Positions 1 to 5,089 of a stretch of 5,871 nt of DNA are shown piece by piece. The notes beneath the pieces were generated by a model. It searched no databases, had not been told where the DNA came from, and saw only the letters and a program-made list of their open reading frames with translations. Each line of letters starts with the position of its first letter. The first letter of the stretch is position 1. The stretch covers positions 1 to 5,871 of the forward strand of contig DASTPP010000327.1 in the NCBI GenBank assembly GCA_035762175.1, in the 5' to 3' direction. The DNA is from DASTPP01 sp035762175. Lineage in GTDB: Bacteria > Myxococcota_A > Polyangia > Polyangiales > Polyangiaceae. Both the position numbers and the translations under genes were made by a program.

Positions 1-99
1 CGAAGTCGCTACGCGCCCAAGCGGCTGCGGCGAACGGCGCCCGAGCGCTGGATGTGGGAGCAGTCGGTGGGGCGCGAACGCCCGAAAGAAGCCGCTTGA
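1..99 (+). CDS. C-terminal tail of an unidentified protein (partial)
   Basis: The first frame is open from the window edge to a TGA at 97-99, giving 32 residues that end in ERPKEAA. About four fifths of its codon third positions are G or C, as expected for coding DNA at this GC level. The other frames have poorer codon use. The tail is Arg-rich and contains a WMWEQS segment. It is too short to assign to a family. It converges on the hydrolase gene, whose stop lies 98 bases further on. The true gene start lies outside the window. It could also be a chance open frame, because stops are rare at this GC content. Confidence 0.42.
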   Translation, partial: RSRYAPKRLRRTAPERWMWEQSVGRERPKEAA

Positions 100-147
100 A
101 CGCCGCTACGTGAACGGCATTGGGCTTCAGCCGGGGGCAGCCCGCGT

Positions 148-165
148 GCGGGGCGCGTGCCCCGC
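148..165. terminator. GC-rich hairpin between convergent genes
   Basis: GCGGGGC and GCCCCGC pair perfectly (7 bp) around a GCGT loop and are followed on the plus strand by CGCTTTCT. It lies between the stop of the partial plus-strand gene (99) and the stop of the minus-strand hydrolase (198), where a bidirectional terminator would be expected. The T-run is weak, so this is a candidate only. Confidence 0.4.
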
Positions 166-197
166 CGCTTTCTGGGCGAATCAAGCGCGGTCGCGCC

Positions 198-1058
198 TCA
201 CCCCACCCGGCCGCCCTCGAGAAAGTTGGCGACCTTCGAGCCGACGAGCTCGGGCCGCTCGAGGTGCAAAAAATGCCCCGCGCCCCCGATCACCTCGGTG
301 ACGAGCGGGGCCTTGAAGAAGCGCTCTTGCCCGGCGCCGAGCTCGGGCGCGACACACCCGTCGCGCTCGCCCAGCAGGCAGAGCGTCGGCACCCGGATCG
401 GCCGCGGATCGGGCGGCTCGTCGTCGCGGTAGTACGCGAGCGGGGCCGGCAGGCTCAGCATCAGCGTCAGCTTGACGCCCTGCAGGTGCATGCGCGGCGG
501 GTCGAAGCCCGGCGACCACTTGCGCCAGAGCCGCTCGACGTAGGCAAAGTTGTGGCGGCTCAGCACCCACTCGGCGAGCCGCGGCACCCGGAAGAGCGAG
601 AGGTAGGCGCTACGCCAGGCCTGCGCGGGCGAGAGCAGCGCGTTGGCCGCGACGGCCGCCGGGTGCGGCATGCCGAGCGTGACGGCGCGCTCGAAGCGGG
701 CGGGCGCTCGCGCGAGGGCGCGGTAGACGATCTGCGCGCCGACGCCGTGGCCGACCAGGTGCATCGCCTTGCCCGGGGCGAGCGCGTCGCCGAACGCCAA
801 GACGTCGGCGACGAGCTCGTCGCCGCGCACCGGGCCCTGCAGCGGCGAAGGGGCGTAGCCGCGCAGCCAGGGCGCGACGGCGCGCATGCCCGAGGCGGTC
901 AGGCGCGCGAGCAGCGCGTCGAAGGTGCGCGCGTCGTCGGCGAAGCCGTGCAAGCAGACGACGAGCGGCCCGCCCGACTGCCCGGCGATCCGGACGGCAA
1001 AGCCCCCCCGCGCCGTCTCGAGCGTGATGGTCGCGAGCTCAACTGCCTCGCTCCGCAT
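198..1058 (-). CDS. Alpha/beta hydrolase, epoxide-hydrolase-like, with Gly at the nucleophile position
   Basis: A 286-residue alpha/beta-hydrolase-fold protein, about the usual length for soluble epoxide-hydrolase/haloalkane-dehalogenase relatives. In order, it has strand PLVVCLHGF with the oxyanion-hole HG at 37-38, the RGYAPSP segment at 66-72 and the nucleophile elbow LVGHGVGAQ at 101-109. A MPHPAAVAANALLSPAQAW-type cap follows from 130. The acid is in LLGERDG (Asp233) and the catalytic His262 is in GAGHFLHLERPE. These elements match the group that uses Asp in GHDWG, or Ser in GHSMG, as nucleophile. Here the residue is Gly105 (codon GGC at 744-746), one base from either GAC or AGC. The protein may therefore be inactive, or act as a binding or non-classical enzyme. 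No signal peptide is visible, so it is probably cytoplasmic. ATG 1058 is the chosen start. The frame is open upstream to 1496, but that part overlaps the TOPRIM gene and looks non-coding. The ribosome site is weak. Confidence 0.9.
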   Translation of the reverse strand: MRSEAVELATITLETARGGFAVRIAGQSGGPLVVCLHGFADDARTFDALLARLTASGMRAVAPWLRGYAPSPLQGPVRGDELVADVLAFGDALAPGKAMHLVGHGVGAQIVYRALARAPARFERAVTLGMPHPAAVAANALLSPAQAWRSAYLSLFRVPRLAEWVLSRHNFAYVERLWRKWSPGFDPPRMHLQGVKLTLMLSLPAPLAYYRDDEPPDPRPIRVPTLCLLGERDGCVAPELGAGQERFFKAPLVTEVIGGAGHFLHLERPELVGSKVANFLEGGRVG

Positions 1059-1237
1059 TGGCGTTGGTGTACCACGCGGGGGCAGAGCGCGCCGCCCGGC
1101 GAAACACGCGGTTTTTTGCCACGCCCGCCCGGGCGACGGGGCTGCGTTCGGGCAGAGCCCAGCAACGGCAAGGGGCATCGGCGGGGTGCTCACCGCGCGC
1201 CGCCCGGGCGGGTACGTCCGCCGGGCACCCCAAACTC

Positions 1238-1255
1238 GCCCCCCCTTTGGGGGGC
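1238..1255 (-). terminator. Possible terminator hairpin downstream of the TOPRIM gene
   Basis: GCCCCCC and GGGGGGC pair around a short A-rich loop (read on the minus strand), about 50 bases past the TOPRIM stop codon. It lies within the 245-base gap before the hydrolase gene. No U-run follows, so termination here is only suggested. The rest of the gap (1059-1303) is GC-rich with several CGCCCGGGC palindromes and no credible gene. Confidence 0.28.
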
Positions 1256-1303
1256 TCAAACCGTGGGGCCCCCGCCCTCGGGACGTAGCCGCCCGGGCCT
1301 GCC

Positions 1304-1831
1304 TTAACGATGAAGGCTCTCTAGCGCGCTGAGAAACGTATTCAGGGACGGTGACCGCCGCCGCGCCTCCCTGAGGTTTAGCTTGCTGGCCAAGCGAGCG
1401 AGCTCGTCGGGCGATGTGGCCTCCGGAAGAGCAGCTCGGAGCCGCTGCTTGGCACCAGGAACCTCGGGGTTTTCTTCCGTCGCGGCGAGCAACCACGCCT
1501 CGAGCTCCGGCACGGCCAGAAAGATCGAGACCGAGTCATCGGTGATGCGGTGCTTCAACAGCTCGGCCTTCAGCTCCTCCACCCTGTCTGCCGCCTTCTC
1601 GCCATCGGCGGTGTCGGCATCGAGCAGCACGACGACATGATTGTAGTGCTTCTCGTCGAGCAGGGTGAGCACCGTCGCCCAGAGCCATGGGACGGCGGCG
1701 CGCCCGCCGAGGCGAACCGTATGCACCCGCTCGGGCGGGGTTTGCCAGATGCGCTTGGCGAGCGATTCGACCACCGCCTTGTCGGCGTCACCCTCGACGA
1801 CGAACGCGATCCGTTCCGCTTGCTCAGGCAT
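1304..1831 (-). CDS. Small TOPRIM-domain nuclease-like protein
   Basis: A 175-residue protein with the hallmarks of a stand-alone TOPRIM domain. The first acidic motif is FVVEGDAD (Glu13). A hydrophobic strand VVVLLDADT follows, carrying the metal-binding Asp71-x-Asp73. Then come a charged helix and IFLAVPELEAWLLA (103-116), whose P-E-x-E-x-W-L-L pattern recalls DUF4276/DUF4435/RloB-type TOPRIM proteins of defence operons. The C-terminus is helical and Arg-rich. TOPRIM domains of this kind use Mg2+ to cut nucleic acid. The activity here is inferred. It is the second gene of a pair: its ATG (1829-1831) overlaps the stop of the endonuclease-like gene by 8 bases (ATGCCTGA). AAGG at 1841-1844 lies 9 bases before this ATG, which favours it over an in-frame ATG at 1876 that would extend the overlap to 53 bases. 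G+C is about 60-68% in counted blocks, lower than in flanking genes. No ATPase is fused or adjacent, unlike OLD, Gabija or PARIS systems. Confidence 0.82.
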   Translation of the reverse strand: MPEQAERIAFVVEGDADKAVVESLAKRIWQTPPERVHTVRLGGRAAVPWLWATVLTLLDEKHYNHVVVLLDADTADGEKAADRVEELKAELLKHRITDDSVSIFLAVPELEAWLLAATEENPEVPGAKQRLRAALPEATSPDELARLASKLNLREARRRSPSLNTFLSALESLHR

Positions 1832-2471
1832 TTTCGAGATCCTTTTTTTGCTTCCATGAGTAGTAGACAATGCCACGCTGCGCCGCCATGCGACACTTCA
1901 GGTCAATCAACTCCGCCCACTGAACCTCCCCGGAGAAGGCCGAGCGCACGTCCGTCCCGTCGACGAGAATCACTCGCACCGTCTTGCCCACCGTCAAGCT
2001 CTTCGCAGCGTCCTCCGAGAACCCGTTCATTGAAACGAAGACGCCGAGGGTGCCCGCCAATTTCCCGTCGACCTTGCACCAGAGCTCGTAGAGCGCAGAC
2101 ACCGACTGTGCGTCCGACGTCCACTTGGCCTCGAGAAGAAAATGCCGGCCGCGGAGCTCAAAGAGCGCGTCAATCTGCTCGCTCCGCGTGCGATAGGCCG
2201 GCTCTGGCCTCAACCCTTCGAGCGCCATGAGACCCACGAGGAGCTCCTCCAAGCGGTAGCCCCGGCCTTGCTTCCAGGCGGTCAGCGCCTGCTCCGAGAG
2301 CGACGGCGGGGGCTTCTCGAGGGACGCAAAACGACGTTCCAAGGCGCCTCGGACCTTCTGCACGAAGCCCTCACCCCCGCCGCGTTGCCCTGCCGCGATC
2401 GCATTGCGTAGTTCAGCGGCCGGGATCCGCTCGCGCCCAAGCAGCGCCTCGACATCAGCCGCGTCGGTCAT
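1824..2471 (-). CDS. Restriction-endonuclease-like (PD-(D/E)xK, Mrr-type) protein
   Basis: A 215-residue protein whose middle part has a PD-(D/E)xK nuclease core. Helix RLEELLVGLMALEGL (73-87) carries the first acidic residue. Next comes RSEQIDALFEL with Asp101, then HFLLEAKW with the Glu114-Ala-Lys116 signature, then a long helix. The strand GVFVSMNGFSEDA (143-155) is typical of Mrr-like endonuclease domains. Residues 1-70 are helical and charged, possibly a DNA-contacting or dimerisation part. The likely reaction is metal-dependent DNA cleavage; the target is unknown. ATG 2469-2471 is chosen because AAGG (2479-2482) lies 7 bases upstream. An in-frame TTG at 2475-2477 would sit almost on that site. 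The gene is lower in G+C than its neighbours and is translationally coupled to the TOPRIM gene. It could be a restriction enzyme without a methylase, or a component of an abortive-infection pair. Confidence 0.83.
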   Translation of the reverse strand: MTDAADVEALLGRERIPAAELRNAIAAGQRGGGEGFVQKVRGALERRFASLEKPPPSLSEQALTAWKQGRGYRLEELLVGLMALEGLRPEPAYRTRSEQIDALFELRGRHFLLEAKWTSDAQSVSALYELWCKVDGKLAGTLGVFVSMNGFSEDAAKSLTVGKTVRVILVDGTDVRSAFSGEVQWAELIDLKCRMAAQRGIVYYSWKQKKDLENA

Positions 2472-2488
2472 AGACAAACCTTATCAAC

Positions 2489-2504
2489 GGGGGTATTCAC
2501 CCCC
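2489..2504. promoter_or_regulatory. GGGGGT-ATTC-ACCCCC dyad before the nuclease operon
   Basis: A perfect 6-bp inverted repeat around ATTC sits 18-33 bases upstream of the endonuclease start codon. It lies just before the ribosome site on the transcribed side. The position fits an operator that overlaps the promoter, or a leader hairpin. No regulator gene is present in the window and no clear -10/-35 pair could be assigned. Confidence 0.45.
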
Positions 2505-2715
2505 CAGAGCGTACCACATGGGGCGCGGGCGACTATGCTAGGGGGGCAAGCCTTGACCATGAGGGCATCATCGGGGGCCCACTTCGCCGTATCGGCTTCT
2601 GTCGCATAGCGCGACCCGCCCCCCTCGGAGGCCAGCGCGGCGCGCCCGCCCCCCAAGGGGTCGAAGCGCCGCCGCTGAGACGTTCTGCCATCTCTCTTAC
2701 AGGCGGCTGGTGACC
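2505..2715. other. Intergenic stretch without a supported gene
   Basis: This stretch separates the nuclease operon from the palindromic element. It presumably contains the operon promoter. A minus-strand frame starting at ATG 2691 encodes 52 residues rich in Gly, Pro, Arg and Trp, with no recognisable domain and poor codon bias. No RNA gene was recognised. Confidence 0.5.
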
Positions 2716-2961
2716 TGGCACGCCCGGCGGCCCGCACTGAAGTGCGGGGCACGGGGTAGCCCGCGCGAACGGAGAGCAAAGCCCGGCCCTCGCTGGGGCC
2801 GGGCTCCCTCGCCGCGCGCCGCTCGCGCGCTCGCCCGGCCGTCGCAGCCCGCGGGAGCCCGGCCCCAGCGAGGGCCGGGCTTTGCTCTCCGGATCGGTGC
2901 CGATGCCGCGCGGCACGGCCTGGAGACGCCGTGCCCCGGACTTCCAGTCCGGGGCGCGCCA
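2716..2961. repeat. 246-bp nested palindromic element, MITE-like
   Basis: The outer ends are imperfect inverted repeats. Reading inward from 2716 and from 2961 (complement), both begin TGGCRCGCC. After a 6-base length difference they share CCG-ACT-GAAGT-CGGGGCACGG. Each end is itself a hairpin: CCCGCACT/AGTGCGGG at 2731-2748 and GCCCCGGACT/AGTCCGGGGC at 2933-2955. Inside lie perfect 39-bp arms. The region has no credible gene, so it is best read as a non-autonomous mobile or REP-like cluster. No target-site duplication is obvious. Confidence 0.8.
2770..2891. repeat. Perfect 39-bp inverted repeat (core of the nested element)
   Basis: Arms 2770-2808 and 2853-2891 are exact reverse complements, separated by a 44-base GC-rich loop. 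Each arm is also a near-palindrome: AGCCCGGCCC pairs with GGGCCGGGCT around a TCGCTG-type centre. The DNA could therefore fold as one long stem or as two side-by-side hairpins. The right hairpin is followed by TTTG, so a terminator role is possible. Confidence 0.92.
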
Positions 2962-2987
2962 TCTATCCGTCGCCCCTCACGCCCGCA

Positions 2988-3023
2988 GGCGCGGCCGGGT
3001 CGATGCCCTCACCCGGCCGCGCC
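2988..3023 (-). terminator. 13-bp stem-loop just after the minus-strand hypothetical gene
   Basis: Arms 2988-3000 and 3011-3023 pair perfectly (GGCGCGGCCGGGT with its complement) around a 10-base loop. The structure begins 6 bases after the stop codon of the gene ending at 3030. No U-tract follows on the minus strand, so it may be a non-canonical terminator or an mRNA 3'-end stabiliser. Confidence 0.5.
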
Positions 3024-3029
3024 CCGCAT

Positions 3030-3650
3030 TCAGCCCTCGAACGACGGCGCAGGCTTCGTCAACAAAATCGACCACGCGGTCTCGAGCAACAGCGCAGCCG
3101 CTTCGACCGGGGTCACGCCGCCATTGACCACGAGCGCGCGGGCCTGGTCGGCCAGGCGCTTGGCCTTCTGGCTCAGGGCAGGCACCTGGCTGCGGAAGAA
3201 CTCGGCCCGCCCGTCGGCCGAGCCATGCTCATACCCGAACGAGAACGCCGCGCGCTCGCGCAAGAAGCCGAGGTCGCACTCGAGACCTTCGTACCAGTGC
3301 CAGAGGGCGGGGTCGTCATACTCGCGAATGACTTTCAAGATACGCATGCCGGCGGCGGTCACCTCTTCGACCAAGGTGGGGTACACCACGCGCGCTTCGA
3401 GGCCGAACAAGAAGGCGCCCTCGTCGGGGTTTTGCAGGCGCTCTTCGAGCTCGTCGGCGGGGCAGCGCCTGGGCGGGGAGGCCTCGGCCCGCGGGCCCTC
3501 AGCCCCGGCCCCGCTCGGGCCCTCACCCCCGGCCCCTCGCCCGGGGGCAGAGGGCGGAGACGAGGGCGGAAGAGAGGGCGATTCGGGCGGGGTCTCGGGG
3601 GCGGGAGGCGGGCGTTTGCCGTTCTTGCGGTAGCGGGGTACCTTGACCAT
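3030..3650 (-). CDS. Hypothetical protein with Pro/Gly-rich N-terminus and helical C-terminal domain
   Basis: A 206-residue protein that I do not recognise. Residues 1-12 are basic (KVPRYRKNGKR). Residues 13-62 are rich in Pro, Ser, Gly and Glu and look disordered. Residues 65-206 form a compact, mostly helical domain with conserved-looking aromatics (YDDPALWHWYEGLE at 111-124, FSFGYEHG at 136-143) and end in SFEG. No signal peptide or membrane segment is visible, and no catalytic motif could be named. The start ATG at 3648-3650 has AGGTG (3658-3662) 7 bases upstream, a good ribosome site. Codon third positions in the C-terminal domain are strongly G/C, supporting a real gene. The disordered segment is encoded partly by a 24-bp duplication. 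The gene is divergent from the plus-strand gene at 4045 and appears to be transcribed alone, with a stem-loop directly after its stop. Confidence 0.72.
   Translation of the reverse strand: MVKVPRYRKNGKRPPPAPETPPESPSLPPSSPPSAPGRGAGGEGPSGAGAEGPRAEASPPRRCPADELEERLQNPDEGAFLFGLEARVVYPTLVEEVTAAGMRILKVIREYDDPALWHWYEGLECDLGFLRERAAFSFGYEHGSADGRAEFFRSQVPALSQKAKRLADQARALVVNGGVTPVEAAALLLETAWSILLTKPAPSFEG
3493..3540. repeat. 24-bp imperfect tandem duplication inside a coding region
   Basis: Units 3493-3516 and 3517-3540 match at 21 of 24 bases (GGGCCCTCA-CCCCGGCCCC core). In the minus-strand protein they give two 8-residue units, GAGGEGPS and GAGAEGPR. The CCCTCACCCCCGGCCCCTC style resembles dispersed intergenic repeats common in GC-rich bacteria, which suggests repeat DNA captured as a linker. 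Confidence 0.75.
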
Positions 3651-3679
3651 TAAGCAGCACCTGTACGGTTGACGGGTGA

Positions 3680-3730
3680 GGCCCAGGCTCTCGCGTCGGT
3701 GGCACCCGATGCGAGAGCCGACTTTGGGCC
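3680..3730. promoter_or_regulatory. Large hairpin in the divergent intergenic region
   Basis: GGCTCTCGC (3686-3694) pairs with GCGAGAGCC (3711-3719). The stem continues through a G-T wobble (plus strand) and TCGG/CCGA to a 6-base loop, for 14 positions in all. An outer GGCCCA/TGGGCC stem (3680-3685, 3725-3730) extends it past a 5-base bulge. It lies 30-80 bases upstream of the start of the gene at 3650, so it would be in that gene's leader. Confidence 0.55.
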
Positions 3731-3770
3731 GGCGAAAGAGGCCGCCCTGCCATCGTGCAAGGGCAGCAAT

Positions 3771-3792
3771 CGCGTACGAATGATTGTACGCG
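3771..3792. promoter_or_regulatory. Operator-like dyad CGCGTAC-N8-GTACGCG
   Basis: Perfect 7-base half-sites are separated by 8 AT-rich bases. The spacing is typical of sites for dimeric helix-turn-helix regulators. It lies between the divergent genes, next to the AT-rich patch, so it could control either. No regulator is encoded in the window. Confidence 0.45.
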
Positions 3793-3813
3793 GGCGGGCA
3801 TGCGAGGCAAGGG

Positions 3814-3850
3814 CATTTTTCGTTTTAATGACGATTTTTAACGACACATC
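3814..3850. promoter_or_regulatory. AT-rich patch, probable divergent promoter region
   Basis: Bases 3815-3842 are 22 of 28 A or T, including ATTTTTCG and ATTTTTAACG, in surroundings of about 70% G+C or more. It is the only such patch between the divergent genes and the natural place for promoter melting. I could not assign a convincing -35/-10 pair on either strand. Confidence 0.4.
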
Positions 3851-3882
3851 GACTCGCAAAACGCATGCCGTCGGGCGCAGGC

Positions 3883-3945
3883 GCGCGACGAGCACGCCGC
3901 TTCGCGAGGGCGAGCCCGCACGATGGTGCGCGACGAGCACACCGC
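3883..3945. repeat. 18-bp direct repeat, 45 bases apart
   Basis: GCGCGACGAGCAC(G/A)CCGC occurs at 3883-3900 and 3928-3945 with one mismatch. It lies between the AT-rich patch and the start of the plus-strand gene, so it could be a pair of regulator sites or a local duplication. Confidence 0.55.
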
Positions 3946-3953
3946 CTGACGGG

Positions 3954-3985
3954 GCCGGGCCCGCGCGCCGTCGCGCGAGCCCGGC
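3954..3985 (+). terminator. Attenuator-like stem-loop in the leader of the plus-strand gene
   Basis: GCCGGGC (3954-3960) pairs with GCCCGGC (3979-3985). After one C-A mismatch, CGCGCG/CGCGCG pairs around a CCGT tetraloop, for 13 pairs in total. The stem is followed by a pyrimidine run, CCCCCCTTCTTT (3991-4002). It lies about 60 bases before the ATG at 4045. If transcription starts in the AT-rich patch, this stem would form in the leader RNA. Confidence 0.45.
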
Positions 3986-4044
3986 GCGCGCCCCCCTTCT
4001 TTGCGCCTTGACGCCACGGGCGAGTGCGACTGAAGCACGGCCGC

Positions 4045-4878
4045 ATGGTCAAAGCATCGAAGCCCAAAGTCGCCCCCGCCCGCCCGCCGACGCCCGAGAG
4101 CGCCGCCGCCGCCTACCAGCGCGTCGCCGCCGAGATCGACGCCCTGCCCGCCGAGCGCGTCGGCGTGGTGAGCGTCGAGGTGTCGACGGCGGTGTCGACG
4201 GTGCTCGGCGCGATCCCGCGGATTGTCGAGTTGCGGCCCGAGATCGCCTCGCGGCTGCCCAAGCACCCGCTCGGCGGCATCGACAAGCTGAGCGACTATG
4301 CGCTCGCCGCGCAGTACGCCTACCTGCAAAGCTTCGGCACCCAGGTGGCGAGCCCCGACCGGGTGCGCGCGCTGCTGGACGAGGCGGCCCCCTTGCGCCT
4401 GCGCCTCTTGCCCGTCGCCGAGATGCTCGCCGCCCTCGGCCTCGTCGACTCGACGCGCATCGCCGAGATTCGCTCGGGCACGGGCCACGTCGACACGGCC
4501 AACGATCTCATCGCCCTCGCCGCCACCTTCTCGAACGACTGGGCGAAGCTCGCGAACCAGGTCCCGCTCAAGGAGGCTGAAATCGATCGCGCCGCCGTGC
4601 TCGGCACCGAGCTGCTCGTCGCGCTCGGCGTGCGCAAGGCCGGCGCCGACGGCCCCGACGCCAAGGGCTGGGCCGACCGCAAAAGCCGCGCGTTGCGCCT
4701 GATGGTCGACGCCTACGACGACGCCCGCCAGGCCGTCACCTACCTCCGCTGGAAGCAAGGCGACGCCGACTCGTTCACCCCCTCGCTCTTCGCCCGCCGC
4801 CGCCGCGCGGCCCGCCCGGGCGAGGGCCCCACCGACGAGCCGGCCGAGCCCACCCCCGCGGGCGACGAGACCGACTGA
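4045..4878 (+). CDS. Hypothetical helical protein, probably a myxobacterial lineage-specific family
   Basis: A 277-residue protein that I cannot assign to a named family. Residues 1-20 are basic and Pro-rich. Residues 20-250 are predicted from composition to be almost wholly alpha-helical, with many Ala, Leu and Arg. Distinct segments are VSTAVSTVLGAIPRIVELRPEI (46-67), GTGHVDTANDLIALAATF (145-162) and YLRWKQGDADSFTPSLF (233-249), which look like conserved family blocks. The last 28 residues are an acidic/Pro tail ending GDETD. There are no cysteines, no signal peptide and no membrane segment, so it is probably soluble and cytoplasmic. ATG 4045 is preferred. GTG 4024 would add seven residues but has no better ribosome site. 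Codon use is strongly G/C at third positions. The 3' end of the gene merges with the degenerate tandem repeat that follows. The leader carries an attenuator-like stem-loop. Confidence 0.78.
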   Translation: MVKASKPKVAPARPPTPESAAAAYQRVAAEIDALPAERVGVVSVEVSTAVSTVLGAIPRIVELRPEIASRLPKHPLGGIDKLSDYALAAQYAYLQSFGTQVASPDRVRALLDEAAPLRLRLLPVAEMLAALGLVDSTRIAEIRSGTGHVDTANDLIALAATFSNDWAKLANQVPLKEAEIDRAAVLGTELLVALGVRKAGADGPDAKGWADRKSRALRLMVDAYDDARQAVTYLRWKQGDADSFTPSLFARRRRAARPGEGPTDEPAEPTPAGDETD

Positions 4879-5061
4879 TCGCCCCGCCCCTCGGGGCGAG
4901 ACCGGCGGAGCCGCCGCATCCCCCGCGGGCGGCGATACCGGCGGAGCCGCCCCGGCCCCCGGGGTAAGACTGACTGGGCCGCTCCGACCCTCACGGGGGC
5001 GAGACGGCCGGAGCCCCCCGCCCCCCGGGTGCGGCTGACTGAGCCGATTTCGGCTGTGACG
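4860..5061. repeat. Degenerate 30-35-bp tandem repeat overlapping the 3' end of the hypothetical gene
   Basis: Six imperfect units begin with GGGCGA, GGGCGG, GGGTAA or GGGTGC, at about 4860, 4894, 4927, 4962, 4997 and 5027. The second and third share ACCGGCGGAGCCGCC. The fourth and sixth share TGACTG-GCCG. The first unit encodes the last residues and stop of the gene at 4045-4878. Stops appear in several frames afterwards, so the rest is non-coding. Confidence 0.62.
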
Positions 5062-5089
5062 GCAGGGCGCTACCCAGCCCGGGGGGGGA

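Noticed and set aside
1126..1298. CGCCCGGGCG palindromes (1126, 1201, and a 9/10 match near 1290)
   Set aside because: Three short GC palindromes within 175 bases are expected by chance at this base composition; no regular spacing.
120..1307. Plus-strand 395-residue open frame opposite the hydrolase
   Set aside because: Mirror frame of a convincing gene; low-complexity Arg/Pro/Gly composition and no motifs.
198..1496. Long 432-residue version of the hydrolase starting at 1496
   Set aside because: The extra 146 residues overlap the TOPRIM gene and a repeat-like gap, are rich in Arg/Pro/Gly without domain character, and precede a natural fold start at ATG 1058.
2533..2691. 52-residue minus-strand peptide MAERLSGGAS... 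upstream of the nuclease pair
   Set aside because: Composition (Gly, Pro, Arg, Trp) is that of random GC-rich DNA, and its start has no properly spaced ribosome site.
2468..2962. Minus-strand frame ending in an ATGA overlap with the endonuclease start
   Set aside because: The overlap is tempting as translational coupling, but the frame runs through the palindromic element, has no good start, and shows weak third-position G/C in its last 70 codons.
3838..4758. Minus-strand 306-residue open frame opposite the plus-strand unknown gene
   Set aside because: Antisense shadow caused by high G+C; codon bias supports the plus strand, and it would run through the divergent promoter region.
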